DNA of 64,000 nucleotides from Chryseobacterium sp. BGARF1. Its GTDB lineage: Bacteria; Bacteroidota; Bacteroidia; Flavobacteriales; Weeksellaceae. The stretch lies in the NCBI RefSeq assembly GCF_001677955.1, contig NZ_LELA01000073.1, forward strand, positions 62,001 through 126,000. The letters run 5' to 3'. Within the stretch, counting starts at the first letter, position 1. Each line of letters begins with the position of its first letter. The position numbers and the translations under genes were made by a program. The notes beneath the pieces are model-generated. The model did no database searches. It was given only the letters and a program-made list of their open reading frames with translations, and had not been told where the DNA came from. Positions 19,114 to 28,491 of this stretch are shown one piece after another.

Positions 19114-19863
19114 TTATTTCTTCCTAAAAAACAAAGCTCGACTGTATTCATAATTCATTCTGGCAATATTTAAAACAGAAATCCCTTGCGGACATTCTAC
19201 CTCACAGGCTTCGGTGTTGGAGCAGTGGCCAAAATGTTCAGCATCCATTTGTTTTACCATATTTAAAACACGATTGCTTCGTTCTTCTTTTCCTTGTGGG
19301 AGCAATGCCATATGCGTAATTTTTGCTGAAGTAAATAAAGCTGCACTTGCATTTTTACAGGTTGCAACACAGGCTCCACAACCAATACATGCAGCAGAAT
19401 CAAAAGCTTCTTCGGCGGTTTGATGTGTAACAGCAATTGCAGTTGCATCAGGAGCTTGACCGGTATTAATGGAAACAAAACCACCGGAAGAAATAATTCT
19501 GTCGAAGGCAGAACGGTCAACTTTTAAATCTTTTTTTACCGGAAAAGCTTCAGCTCGGAAAGGTTCAATCAAAACGGTTTCGCCATCTTTAAAAGAACGT
19601 AAGTGAAGCTGACAGGTTGTTGTGTTTTTTAACGGTCCGTGAGCTAAACCATTAATCATCATTCCGCATTGTCCGCAGATTCCTTCACGACAATCGTGGT
19701 CAAATTCTACGGGTTCATCGCCTTCAACGATTAGTTTTTCATTTAAGGTGTCCAACATTTCAAGGAAAGACATATGCGGATTCAATTCTTTTAAATCATA
19801 ATTTACCAGTTTTCCTTCGCTCTGATTATCTTTCTGCCTCCATATTTTAAGATGTAAATCCAT
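19114..19863 (-). CDS. sdhB: Succinate dehydrogenase/fumarate reductase iron-sulfur subunit
   Basis: Cytoplasmic-face electron-transfer subunit of 249 residues that carries electrons between the flavoprotein and the quinone site. It shows all three clusters: [2Fe-2S] ligands Cys58, Cys63, Cys66 and Cys84; a CIGCGACVATC block (Cys159, 162, 165) with Cys169; and the last group Cys214, Cys220 and Cys224. It is the last gene of the sdhCAB order on the minus strand. The 214-base gap after sdhA is unusually wide for partners of one complex and holds a repeat element. The direction of the reaction cannot be told from sequence. Confidence 0.93.
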   Translation of the reverse strand: MDLHLKIWRQKDNQSEGKLVNYDLKELNPHMSFLEMLDTLNEKLIVEGDEPVEFDHDCREGICGQCGMMINGLAHGPLKNTTTCQLHLRSFKDGETVLIEPFRAEAFPVKKDLKVDRSAFDRIISSGGFVSINTGQAPDATAIAVTHQTAEEAFDSAACIGCGACVATCKNASAALFTSAKITHMALLPQGKEERSNRVLNMVKQMDAEHFGHCSNTEACEVECPQGISVLNIARMNYEYSRALFFRKK

Positions 19864-19906
19864 AATTTTTGTGTTTTTGAGTATTATTTAATCTGTTTAA
19901 ATTTTT

Positions 19907-20077
19907 AACACATAAGTCATATAAGTTTTTCTTAAAATGATTGAAAAAAATTTTAAAACACATAAGAAGAAAATCAAAGATTTTCAAAAAGCTTAAGTGT
20001 TCTTTTATGTAGTTTAATATTGAACTTAAAATAACTAAAGTATTAAAAATCTTTTGTGTCTTTTGTGGTTAAAAAAA
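19907..20077. repeat. REP-like intergenic repeat between sdhA and sdhB
   Basis: The stretch contains ACACATAAG twice (near 19908 and 19959), a small perfect hairpin GAAAATC-AAA-GATTTTC at 19969-19985, and CTTTTGTGTCTTTTGTGGTT at 20051-20070. The last text recurs almost unchanged at 49343-49362 in another operon. It has no convincing ORF. I read it as a member of a dispersed non-coding repeat family; copy number outside the window is not known to me. Confidence 0.55.
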
Positions 20078-21994
20078 TTATTTATAACTTCTTACAGTGG
20101 GTTGTATTTCTTCGAAAATCAAAGGTTCTTTAATCAATTCAGGTTCATTATTTTCACCTTTCCAAGCCCAAGCCGAGATGAATTGAAATTCTGCATCATT
20201 TCTCAAAGCTTCTCCATCCAGAGTTTGATATTCTTCCCTGAAATGGGCACCACAAGATTCATTTCGGGTTAAAGCATCGTAACACATCAATTCACCAATT
20301 TCAAAATAATCGGCAACACGACCTGCTTTTTCGAGTTCACTATTCATGGTGTTACCTTGTCCTGAAACTTTTACGTCTTTGTGAAACTCTTGTTTTAATT
20401 TTCGGATTTCTTCGATGGCGTATTTTAAACCGTCTTCATTTCTCGCTAAACCGCAGTAATCATACAGCAGTTTTCCTAAAGTTTTATGGAAATAATCGAC
20501 TGTTTTTGTTCCATTAATGCTGATAAAACTTTCAATTTGTTGCTTAACTTGATTTTCTGCTTTATCAAATTCAATATTTTCGGTTGAAATTTTTCCGGTA
20601 TGAATTTCATTGGATAAATAATTGGCAATCGTGTAAGGCGCAATAAAATAGCCATCCACAGAAGCCTGAAGCAAAGAGTTGGCTCCCAGTCGATTGGCTC
20701 CGTGGTCAGCAAAATTAGCTTCACCCAGCGCAAATAATCCAGGAATGGTGGTCATTAATTCATAATCTACCCAAAGTCCACCCATCGAAAAGTGTGCAGA
20801 AGGGGAAATCATCATCGGCTCTTCATAAGCATTATAACCTGTGATTTTAAGATACATATCGAATAAATTTCCATATTTCTCCTGAATTTTTTCTTTTCCT
20901 TGTTCTTTTATGGCTTTAGAAAAATCAAGATATACGGCATTTTTCAACGGTCCGATTCCGAAACCAGCATCGATTCTTTCTTTAGCTGCTCTTGATGAAA
21001 TATCTCTTGGGGCTAAATTTCCAAAAGCAGGATATCGTCTTTCCAAATAATAATCTCTCTCGTTTTCGGGAATGTCGTTGCCTTTTCTGGTTTCATTTTC
21101 TTTTAGAGGAACCCAGATTCTGCCATCATTTCTTAAAGATTCAGACATTAAAGTTAATTTCGACTGATAATCTCCGGACTGTGGCAATGAAGTGGGATGT
21201 ACCTGAATCCAGCTTGGTGAAGCCATTAACGCACCTTTTTTATGAGCCCGCCAAATTGCAGAACCGTTGCAACCCATCGCCAAAGTTGATAAATAATAGA
21301 TTTTTCCGTAACCACCTGTTGCTAAAACAACTGCGTGAGCGGCGTGTCTTTCAATTTCTCCAGTGTCTAAATTTCTTATGATAATTCCTCTTGCTTTTCC
21401 GTCAATCATAACCAAATCCAGCATTTCGTGTCTTGAAAATAACTGAACGCTTTTCTTTCCGACCTGTCGCATCAAAGCCTGATAAGCTCCCAGAAGTAAT
21501 TGTTGTCCGGTTTGTCCTCTTGCGTAAAAAGTTCGGCTTACCTGAACGCCTCCAAAAGAACGGTTGTTCAAATAACCACCATATTCTCTTCCAAACGGAA
21601 CGCCTTGCGCAACGGCTTGGTCGATTAGATTTAAAGAACATTCTGCCATTCGGTAAACATTGGCTTCACGGGCTCTGAAATCTCCGCCTTTTAAGGTATC
21701 AACGAACATTCTGTAAACACTGTCGCCGTCATTTTTATAATTTTTTGCAGCATTTACACCACCTTGTGCAGCAACAGAATGCGCTCTTCTTGGGCTGTCC
21801 TGAAAACAGAATGATTTTACATTATAACCCATTTCGCCCAAAGATGCAGCGATAGAACTTCCGGCCAAACCTGTCCCGACAACGATAACGTCTAACTTTT
21901 TTCTGTTAGCTGGATTGACGAGCTTGGCTTTCTTTTTATAATTATCCCATTTTTGCTCTAAAGAACCTTCCGGTATTTTTGAATCTAAAATCAT
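20078..21994 (-). CDS. sdhA: Succinate dehydrogenase/fumarate reductase flavoprotein subunit
   Basis: Catalytic FAD subunit of 638 residues that interconverts succinate and fumarate. The dinucleotide motif [19 protein letters not shown] begins near residue 39. The covalent flavin site is the His of [18 protein letters not shown] (near residue 71), and the active-site text HPTSLP and the [16 protein letters not shown] block are present. The length fits the type-B enzymes of Bacteroidota and epsilonproteobacteria. It starts 11 bases after the end of the cytochrome b gene. With the porin and dicarboxylate carrier upstream it forms one transcription direction devoted to C4-dicarboxylates. Confidence 0.94.
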   Translation of the reverse strand: MILDSKIPEGSLEQKWDNYKKKAKLVNPANRKKLDVIVVGTGLAGSSIAASLGEMGYNVKSFCFQDSPRRAHSVAAQGGVNAAKNYKNDGDSVYRMFVDTLKGGDFRAREANVYRMAECSLNLIDQAVAQGVPFGREYGGYLNNRSFGGVQVSRTFYARGQTGQQLLLGAYQALMRQVGKKSVQLFSRHEMLDLVMIDGKARGIIIRNLDTGEIERHAAHAVVLATGGYGKIYYLSTLAMGCNGSAIWRAHKKGALMASPSWIQVHPTSLPQSGDYQSKLTLMSESLRNDGRIWVPLKENETRKGNDIPENERDYYLERRYPAFGNLAPRDISSRAAKERIDAGFGIGPLKNAVYLDFSKAIKEQGKEKIQEKYGNLFDMYLKITGYNAYEEPMMISPSAHFSMGGLWVDYELMTTIPGLFALGEANFADHGANRLGANSLLQASVDGYFIAPYTIANYLSNEIHTGKISTENIEFDKAENQVKQQIESFISINGTKTVDYFHKTLGKLLYDYCGLARNEDGLKYAIEEIRKLKQEFHKDVKVSGQGNTMNSELEKAGRVADYFEIGELMCYDALTRNESCGAHFREEYQTLDGEALRNDAEFQFISAWAWKGENNEPELIKEPLIFEEIQPTVRSYK

Positions 21995-22005
21995 AGTTTC
22001 TCAAT

Positions 22006-22662
22006 TTAATTGGCGGTGAAGAATACATAAATTGGCATCAAAGCAAACCCAACACTTATGATGACTGAATAAGCAATTCCGATGGTTTTAAACCATTTTA
22101 CAAACTTCGGATGATATAATCCTAAGGTTCTGACAGCACTGTAAATTCCATGAATTAAATGATAGCACAACGCAATCATTGACAAAACATAAATAATCAC
22201 ATACCACCATTCTTTAAAAACAGTTACTACCAGAATGTAAAGGTCTTTATTTCCATTTTCATCCAAAGGAGGATTCCCGAATTTGTAAACATACCAGAAA
22301 TTCTGAAAGTGAATAACCAGGAAAATTAATAGTAATGTTCCCAGAATTCCCATATTTCGAGATGCCCATTTACTGGCTCTTCCTCGTCTGTCAGCTTGAT
22401 AATTTCCGCCAGATTTTTTATTTTTCAACGTAATTATTAATCCATCCACTGCATGAAGAATGATACTTGTGTACAGCACGTAAGAAACCATTTTGATGAT
22501 AATATTTCCCGAAAGAAAATGTGAATAGGCATTAAACTGAAGATGCGCCTGTTCCTGTGGTAAAAACAGCTGAAGATTTCCCAAGAAGTGAATCAACAGA
22601 AAGAAGCTCAGGAAAAGTCCCGTAAGGCACATCAGCATTTTTCTTGATAATGTAGACAGCAT
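22006..22662 (-). CDS. sdhC: Succinate dehydrogenase cytochrome b subunit (type B, diheme b558)
   Basis: Membrane anchor of 218 residues with five hydrophobic helices, the single-subunit anchor of type-B enzymes that bind two hemes b and menaquinone. Histidines sit in the helices as expected (LLIHFLG, IILHAVDG, VIHFQNFW, YHLIHGIYS). I set the start at ATG 22662 (MLSTLSRKML); an upstream ATG at 22803 would add 47 low-complexity residues and overlap the carrier gene. No sdhD exists, in keeping with this type. Confidence 0.9.
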   Translation of the reverse strand: MLSTLSRKMLMCLTGLFLSFFLLIHFLGNLQLFLPQEQAHLQFNAYSHFLSGNIIIKMVSYVLYTSIILHAVDGLIITLKNKKSGGNYQADRRGRASKWASRNMGILGTLLLIFLVIHFQNFWYVYKFGNPPLDENGNKDLYILVVTVFKEWWYVIIYVLSMIALCYHLIHGIYSAVRTLGLYHPKFVKWFKTIGIAYSVIISVGFALMPIYVFFTAN

Positions 22663-22775
22663 ATTTTTTTGTTTTTTGTTAATGAGGATAGATGTGGGAA
22701 GAGGGAAGATGGAGGTTTTAAATTCATTTTTCATGAACTTCCCGCCTCGTGCTCCCATATTTCCACCTTGAAATT

Positions 22776-24206
22776 TTAATAATATCCTAATATTTTCATC
22801 CAAAGTCCGCCGACTCCCATGTAGATAATCAACAGAACAACTCCGATTTCTAAACCTCTAAGCCACCAAGATTTTAAGTCTACATATCCGCTTCCGAAAA
22901 ATACAGGAGCCGGACCGTGACCGTAATGTGTCAACACCCCATAAATCGAGCCCATAAAACCAAGCATCATTGCCAACAACATCGGAGGAATTCCTACCGC
23001 AACACCAACACTTAATAACGCAGCGTACATTGCAGCAACGTGAGCCGTTGCGCTTGCAAAAATATAGTGACTAAAGAAATAGACGAGAATAATCACCGGA
23101 AAAGCAAGCGTCCAAGTCATGTGACCGATTTTAAGTTTAATAAGATTACTGAACCAATCGATGAATCCCAGTTCGTTGAGTGAACTCGCCATCATCACCA
23201 ACACTGCAAACCACACAATCGTGTCCCAAGCTCCTTTTTCAGATTTCACATCTTCCCAAGTTAAAACTGAGGTTAATAAAAGTAACGTTAATCCTATGAA
23301 AGCGGTTGTAGTTGCATCAATAGAAAGCGAGCCGCCAAAAATCCAAAGGGCTAATAAAATGAAAAATGCCAACAACATTAACCACTCATCTTTAGAAATC
23401 GGGCCCATTTCTTTTAATTTTTGTGCTGCCATTTTCGGAGCATCACCTGTTTTCTTTAATTCAGGCGGATATAATTTGTATAAAACCAAAGGAACGACAA
23501 AGAAAGCGACCAATCCCGGAACGAAACCTGCTGCAGCCCAAGACATCCAAGTAATATTGATTCCTAAATTGGCTGCGAATTTCTGACACATTGGATTACT
23601 CGCAGTTCCCGTCAAAAACATGGAAGAAGCGATGAGATTCATGTAATAACTATTCAATGTCAAAAAAGAACCTAATTTTCTGTGCGTTTCGGGTTTATCA
23701 GGAACCGAATCAAAACTTATCGCCATCGATTTCATAATCGGATAAATAATTCCACCACCTCTTGCGGTGTTACTAGGAATTGCAGGAGCCAGACAAACGT
23801 CTGCTAAACCCAAGCCGTAAGCTAAACCCAAAGAACTTTTCCCGAAAACTCTGATGAATAAAAAAGCGATTCTGTTTCCCAAGCCTGTTTTGATAAATCC
23901 TCTTGCGATAAAGAATGAAATCCCAATCAGCCAGATTACTTTGTCTCCAAAACCGGAAAGTGCTTTTGTGATTGATTTTCCAGCATCTCCTGGAGCGACA
24001 ACCTGTGTCAAAGCGGTAAATCCGATGGCCATCATACACATCGTTCCCATTGGAGCGGCTTTAAGAATGATTCCTAAAATAGTGGCTGCAAAAATTGCGA
24101 AAAGATGCCATGCATTTTCGGCAACGCCTTCCGGAGCCGGAATGAACCAGATAATAAGCGCAACCGCAAATGTGATGGCGACCGCTTTAATGTTAATTTC
24201 TTTCAT
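22776..24206 (-). CDS. DASS-family (SLC13/CitT-like) dicarboxylate carrier
   Basis: Inner-membrane carrier of 476 residues with about 12 hydrophobic segments. The paired family motifs are visible: AIPSNTARGGGIIYPI (SNT motif, near residue 145) with TGTASNPM near 200, and the second half with FASATAHVAAMYAA. It resembles bacterial 2-oxoglutarate/malate and citrate/succinate carriers. It lies between an outer-membrane porin (19 bases upstream) and sdhC (113 bases downstream). Supply of succinate, fumarate or malate, or their exchange during fumarate respiration, is the natural reading but remains inferred. Confidence 0.85.
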   Translation of the reverse strand: MKEINIKAVAITFAVALIIWFIPAPEGVAENAWHLFAIFAATILGIILKAAPMGTMCMMAIGFTALTQVVAPGDAGKSITKALSGFGDKVIWLIGISFFIARGFIKTGLGNRIAFLFIRVFGKSSLGLAYGLGLADVCLAPAIPSNTARGGGIIYPIMKSMAISFDSVPDKPETHRKLGSFLTLNSYYMNLIASSMFLTGTASNPMCQKFAANLGINITWMSWAAAGFVPGLVAFFVVPLVLYKLYPPELKKTGDAPKMAAQKLKEMGPISKDEWLMLLAFFILLALWIFGGSLSIDATTTAFIGLTLLLLTSVLTWEDVKSEKGAWDTIVWFAVLVMMASSLNELGFIDWFSNLIKLKIGHMTWTLAFPVIILVYFFSHYIFASATAHVAAMYAALLSVGVAVGIPPMLLAMMLGFMGSIYGVLTHYGHGPAPVFFGSGYVDLKSWWLRGLEIGVVLLIIYMGVGGLWMKILGYY

Positions 24207-24225
24207 AACAGTTAGTTTTTAAGGA

Positions 24226-25380
24226 TTAAAATCTACTTTGGACTTGAACTATGAATAAATTATTATTGTATTGTGAAGTATTCTCTACCTGATGTTTGTA
24301 TCGGTCGAACTGTATACCCAGTTGAATTCTCGCGCCATAATTTTTCAGGAACTCTAAGCCAAACATTGGCGTAATTGTTTGTCTTGGATTTGAATTTAAT
24401 CTGAAATTAGTATCCAAATATTCGTAACGACAAGATAATTCAAAGGCGCTTAGGTTTTTATGATTGACTTCGTATCTTACGTTAGGAAGGAAATATGCTC
24501 CACGAATTAAGTATTCATCGGGATTTGCAGGTCTTAATTCTGGTGTAACCGCAAAATATAAAGGATGATTGGTTGCCTGTTTTCCTTCCAGCTGCATATC
24601 GAGGCTCCATTTTGAATCGAAATTAATTAATGAGCTTAAATCTACTCCTACAGCGTAAATTTTGTTGCCGAAAACCTCTCCAATACCTCCATTTAAACCT
24701 AAATTAAAGTTATATTTTTTCGCTAAACCAAATACCAATCTTGTAGAATATTGCTTGCCGTTGTCATTATCATTGACCTGATTTTTACCATTTCCGTTGA
24801 CTAATGAAACAGCATATTGAAATGGCATTGTACCTAATTTAACTTGTCCTGAAGCAGACATCCCGATTTGAAAACTCGTCCAGCCCAGTTTACCAAATTC
24901 GGTGTATTGATTAGACCAGTCTAAGGATTTTATAATATCAATAGGGTAGGTTTCTTCAAGGCCAAACCAAGGTCTGAACTGACCAACAGTAAGAACCAAC
25001 TTTGAATTGAAAGTATATTTTAAATAGGCATTTTCGAGAACTCTAGATTTTGGGTCGTTTTTAAAGTCTGCAAGGTTGGCCAATAACACCACTTCCGTCC
25101 GCTTGCTGATTTGCGCCCGCATCTGAATTCTCATGTATTTTATCATGAAGTTATTGTCGGTTCCTGAACCATCTGAATGATGCAAACCGTTGACATCAAC
25201 ATCTTTTGCCATTCCGACGAGATAGCGTGCCTGAAAAAGACCTTTAAACTGAAGTTGCGGGTATTTGACAGCTTCTTCCTGTTGATATTTTAAAGAATCG
25301 CCTATTTGTGCGGTTAGCACGAGACCAAGTAACGTGAAATATAAAAGCAACTGCTTTTTTAGGATTGAAAAAGTACTCAT
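24226..25380 (-). CDS. OprO/OprP-type porin
   Basis: Outer-membrane barrel of 384 residues with an N-terminal signal peptide ending near LVLTAQ and a terminal aromatic residue (QVQSRF). The text LQFKGLFQARYLVG, IRMQMRAQISKRTE-like strands, VGQFRPWFGLEETYPID and SLVNGNGKN match phosphate-selective porins O and P, a family with broader anion use in Bacteroidota. As the first gene of the porin-carrier-sdhCAB run, it probably admits dicarboxylate anions rather than phosphate. That is inferred from position only. Confidence 0.78.
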   Translation of the reverse strand: MSTFSILKKQLLLYFTLLGLVLTAQIGDSLKYQQEEAVKYPQLQFKGLFQARYLVGMAKDVDVNGLHHSDGSGTDNNFMIKYMRIQMRAQISKRTEVVLLANLADFKNDPKSRVLENAYLKYTFNSKLVLTVGQFRPWFGLEETYPIDIIKSLDWSNQYTEFGKLGWTSFQIGMSASGQVKLGTMPFQYAVSLVNGNGKNQVNDNDNGKQYSTRLVFGLAKKYNFNLGLNGGIGEVFGNKIYAVGVDLSSLINFDSKWSLDMQLEGKQATNHPLYFAVTPELRPANPDEYLIRGAYFLPNVRYEVNHKNLSAFELSCRYEYLDTNFRLNSNPRQTITPMFGLEFLKNYGARIQLGIQFDRYKHQVENTSQYNNNLFIVQVQSRF

Positions 25381-25685
25381 TTCTTATTATGTTTTTTTTG
25401 GTGTATCAGTTTTAACAACCATAAAATAATACGATTGTTAAAGTTCCTTAAAAATATGAAAATAAATGTTAATAATCACATTGTTATGATTAATAATATT
25501 TAAATTTTAATTTACAAACGTTAGTTATGTTTGTAAATCTGAACCCATTTATTAATAAAAGAAAAGAAAAGAGAATAGTGGTGAATTAATGAGATTGAAT
25601 TGTTTTTATTATTTCTGATTTACAGGTAATTGCTGTAGGTTTATTTAAATGAAAACTATACGTTTAAAAGAATTAACAGGAAGAT
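25381..25685. other. Intergenic region upstream of the dicarboxylate operon
   Basis: A 305-base gap between the porin start and the DoxX gene end. It has no convincing ORF. Two inverted repeats stand out: TAATCA/TGATTA at 25473-25492, and a stronger one at 25511-25537. The promoter of the porin operon must lie here, but I cannot place a -33/-7 pair with confidence. Confidence 0.5.
25511..25537. promoter_or_regulatory. Perfect 9-bp inverted repeat, possible operator
   Basis: TTTACAAAC at 25511-25519 and GTTTGTAAA at 25529-25537 are exact inverted copies with a 9-base spacer. The site is about 130 bases upstream of the porin start, with no T-run next to it, so a protein-binding site is more likely than a terminator. 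No dedicated regulator gene lies beside the operon, so any regulator would act from elsewhere. Confidence 0.4.
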
Positions 25686-26192
25686 TTATAGCCTTGCCTC
25701 AAGGTATTTCACAACTAGCGCAAGAATCAAAGCAAGGATAATTAATATAATATTCTTTTGGTTTTTTTGATTTTTGAAAAGCTCCTGAACAATATTTTTT
25801 ACTTTGTCATAGTCAAATAATAAAATTATTATAATTAAAATCTGATAAAATATTGCTGAAGATAATGCCGAAATTTGATAAAAATAATCCTGAATAATGA
25901 TATTAATGAGCATCGTTGTTAATAGCAGACATGCAAAGATTCTCGTTCGGTTAAAAAGAAGCAAAACTCCGCCAACGATTTCAAAAAAACCAATTATTAG
26001 CGGATATGTTTTTGTATAGCTATAAAAAGTCCACATGATTTTGTGTCCTTCTGATAGATGAACATTTGTAGAATTTGCCAGGTTTTCGAATTGTAAAGGT
26101 TTTCCGATTCCGTAGCTAATCATTGATCCCGAAACAGTGAAAATCATTATCCAATATAATAAATATAAGAGTTTTTCTTTGGTAGTAGCCAT
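25686..26192 (-). CDS. DoxX-like integral membrane protein
   Basis: Membrane protein of 168 residues with four to five helices. The order of helices, the FEIVGGVLLLFNRTRIFACLLL block and the final basic tail resemble DoxX/DoxD-like proteins. Enzymatic partners are not nearby. It is a monocistronic gene on the minus strand, with 305 bases separating it from the porin operon downstream. Confidence 0.65.
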   Translation of the reverse strand: MATTKEKLLYLLYWIMIFTVSGSMISYGIGKPLQFENLANSTNVHLSEGHKIMWTFYSYTKTYPLIIGFFEIVGGVLLLFNRTRIFACLLLTTMLINIIIQDYFYQISALSSAIFYQILIIIILLFDYDKVKNIVQELFKNQKNQKNIILIILALILALVVKYLEARL

Positions 26193-26680
26193 TTATTAAA
26201 GGTTTATGGTATTGGAAAAGCTTTATTGTCGAATGAATATATTTTCCATTTCCCTATGTTTTTTGTAACTAATTAATCTTTGATTTCAGAGAGCCTAAAA
26301 TAAGAAAAAATGGAAAATATTATCAGATTGTCTTTTCTATTTTTGTAAATCTTTCACCACCAATTCAGCAATATCTTTAACAATTTGAGTAGGAGAGTTG
26401 CAGTCGCAATTGCTAAATCCTAAAACATAAATATCTTCACTTTAAATAATTACGTTGAAAATCAGACTCACATCTTATCTATGAGAAAATAAGGTAAAAA
26501 TAATTTGGCTTTACTTTTTTATTTAATTTAGCTAAAATGTTGTTGAATAGTTTGATGATGTGATTAGAAATTCATTTTAAAACATCCTGACATTCATAAG
26601 ATTAGATAAAACAAACCTGAATTAGAACTCAAACTAACAATATTAAACGAAGTTCTTACTAACCAACAAAATTTAATAAA
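26193..26680. other. Long intergenic region with a possible gene remnant
   Basis: A 488-base gap. On the minus strand 26441-26337 is open for 34 codons and ends at a stop. It reads like the conserved C-terminus of a soluble protein (SEDIYVLGFSNCDCNSP, then a helix ending VVKDLQK) but is closed by an in-frame stop just upstream and has no start codon. I take it as a remnant of a decayed gene, family unknown. The rest shows nothing I can name. Confidence 0.35.
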
Positions 26681-27370
26681 ATGGAAAACAAAGATTTGAC
26701 TATTATTTTAGTTCACGGTGCTTGGGGGGATGGTTCGCATTGGAAAAGCGTTATTCCAAACCTTGTAAATGCGGGATACAAAGTTCGCGCAGTGCAAAAT
26801 CCTTTAACTTCTTTAGCAGATGATGTTCAAAAAACCAAAGATTTAATTGAGGCTCAAGATGGCAAAGTTTTATTGGTTGGGCATTCTTATGGTGGTGCTG
26901 TTATTACTGCGGCAGGAAATCATGATAAAGTTGTTGGTTTAGTCTATGTGGCAGCTTTTGCTCCAGATCATGGAGAAAGTTTGGGCAGTTTGTTAGCAAA
27001 ACGAGCTACTTCGGGTGGAGAAAGTATTGCGCCAGATAATAAAGGTTTTTTATGGATTAAGTATGATGAGTTTCAGCAAGCTTTTTGTCCTGACCTCAAT
27101 GATAATGATGCGTTGGTAATGTCGTTGTCACAAAAAGCAATTAACGGGCAATGTTTCGGTGATGAAATGGAGAGTCCTTCTTGGAAAAATTTACCGGTTT
27201 GGTATCAGGTTTCTAATCAAGACAAGATGATACATCCTGACACACAACGAGAAATGAGCGCAAGAATGAATCCTAAAAAAGTAATTGAATTAGATGCGAG
27301 CCATGCTTCAATGGCAACTCATCCAGAAGAAATAGCTGAATTAATCAAAGAAGCTGCTTCAAGTTTATAA
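26681..27370 (+). CDS. Alpha/beta hydrolase
   Basis: Cytoplasmic alpha/beta-fold hydrolase of 229 residues without a signal peptide. The oxyanion block LVHGAWGDGSHW, the nucleophile elbow GHSYGG (Ser69), an acid in SNQDKMI (Asp181) and the base in DASHAS (His208) make a complete triad. This is the EstC/salicylate-esterase-like subgroup often labelled 'alpha/beta hydrolase' in flavobacteria. Neighbours give no pathway, and the substrate is unknown. Confidence 0.85.
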   Translation: MENKDLTIILVHGAWGDGSHWKSVIPNLVNAGYKVRAVQNPLTSLADDVQKTKDLIEAQDGKVLLVGHSYGGAVITAAGNHDKVVGLVYVAAFAPDHGESLGSLLAKRATSGGESIAPDNKGFLWIKYDEFQQAFCPDLNDNDALVMSLSQKAINGQCFGDEMESPSWKNLPVWYQVSNQDKMIHPDTQREMSARMNPKKVIELDASHASMATHPEEIAELIKEAASSL

Positions 27371-27450
27371 AATGTTTTTTTGCTCAAAATAAGTTTTTTT
27401 ATCTAAAAGTTTAGAAATAAGTAGGTTAAAACAATTAACAATATATTTTT

Positions 27451-27540
27451 GGGCAGCTATTCCGCCCTCCGTTCCCAATCTTTTTTGCCTTCGTTTTTCC
27501 AGCAGCAAAAAAGGATTTCCACTCAGGTCGGGCTGCAATC
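27451..27540. repeat. Structured GC-richer intergenic element
   Basis: A block richer in G and C than its surroundings, with nested inverted repeats: outer GCAGC (27453-27457) with GCTGC (27532-27536), and inner TTTTTTGC (27481-27488) with GCAAAAAA (27514-27521). I see no ORF. From memory, similar texts recur between genes in Chryseobacterium genomes, but only one copy lies in this window, so calling it a repeat is not proven here. Confidence 0.4.
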
Positions 27541-27616
27541 ATATTACGTTTCAGAATGTATGGTTTAATCATTATTAGTACTTAGAAACTTGTAGAGCAG
27601 ATTTTTTTTAGCCTTA

Positions 27617-27655
27617 AAAACAACCTCTTTTAAAATTTTTAAAAGAGGTTGTTTT
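27617..27655. terminator. Strong bidirectional terminator hairpin
   Basis: AAAACAACCTCTTTT and AAAAGAGGTTGTTTT are perfect inverted copies with a 9-base loop. A-runs and T-runs on both flanks allow it to serve the plus-strand hydrolase and the minus-strand HEAT-repeat gene, which converge here. Confidence 0.8.
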
Positions 27656-27687
27656 GTAAAAAATTTAGCAAAAGAAATAAACTTACA

Positions 27688-28491
27688 CTACTTTTCAATA
27701 GTCCGCAATGCTTTTTTTATAATATAAGCTGTTTCTTTAGTTGGACTTCCGTTCTTCCATTGTTCACAAAGTGATTTTACAAACTCAGGCTGTGTTTTGC
27801 TTGCGTCGTTTAGCCAGTTTCCTACACTGTCTTGTACGTATTTTGATGTATCAGATTTCATAGGTTCTAAAATTGCCAAACCCAGTTCAGGATTTTGTTT
27901 CAATTCTTCAATATGTTCGCACCAAACGCCTCTTGGCCGTGTGGCTTCGCTTGCAAACCGTCTTATGTTTTCGTCTGTATGATTGATCCAACCGGATAAT
28001 ATTTCAATACTTTTTGCTAAATCTTTTGAAATATTGGACCTTATGGCTAGCCAGCAAATTTCTCTTACCCCAAAATGCTTATCAGCCGAAAAACGTTGAA
28101 TCTGTTCAAGCTTTTGAGTGATATTTAATGCTTGATTTTTACCAATCGTGTAGGTTGCCCAACAACGAATTAAATCAGATGAATGATTCGTAATAATCGT
28201 CAATATTTCTTTGTCATTATGTTTTAAAGACTGTTCAAAAAGCCCTGTTCCAATTGCTTCGTTGATGGTATTTACCGTTTGCTTTTTCAGATTTTCAATT
28301 TCGGCTAGTAGGGGTTGTAAATATTGAGTTCTGTCAAATTGTTTTAATAAATTTTCCAACAAAAGCCGTTGGTCAACTGCTAACCATTCAACTAGATTTG
28401 CTGTTTCAATTTCTCCACAATTCAGTTGGTCTAAAATTTCCTGAGGAATATCTTTTGCAGATCGGGAACCTTTGCGTTTTATTTCTTTCAT
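27688..28491 (-). CDS. DNA alkylation repair protein (AlkC/AlkD-like, HEAT repeats)
   Basis: Soluble protein of 267 residues built of helical HEAT-like repeats, the fold of AlkC/AlkD glycosylases that remove alkylated bases without base flipping. The block RRFASEATRPRGVWCEHIEEL, then LEPMKSDTSKYVQDSVGNWLNDASKTQPEFV (residues ~185-245), is the conserved core. An N-terminal segment rich in Lys and Arg opens the chain. It stands alone, divergent from the HxlR regulator at 28652. The specific lesion is unknown. Confidence 0.8.
   Translation of the reverse strand: MKEIKRKGSRSAKDIPQEILDQLNCGEIETANLVEWLAVDQRLLLENLLKQFDRTQYLQPLLAEIENLKKQTVNTINEAIGTGLFEQSLKHNDKEILTIITNHSSDLIRCWATYTIGKNQALNITQKLEQIQRFSADKHFGVREICWLAIRSNISKDLAKSIEILSGWINHTDENIRRFASEATRPRGVWCEHIEELKQNPELGLAILEPMKSDTSKYVQDSVGNWLNDASKTQPEFVKSLCEQWKNGSPTKETAYIIKKALRTIEK

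Noticed and set aside
22663..22803. Longer sdhC starting at 22803
   Set aside because: The extra 47 residues are not typical of cytochrome b subunits and would overlap the carrier gene.
23161..24222. Open frames on the plus strand opposite the dicarboxylate carrier
   Set aside because: They lie antisense to a well-supported gene, have no family resemblance and are explained by codon structure of the real gene.
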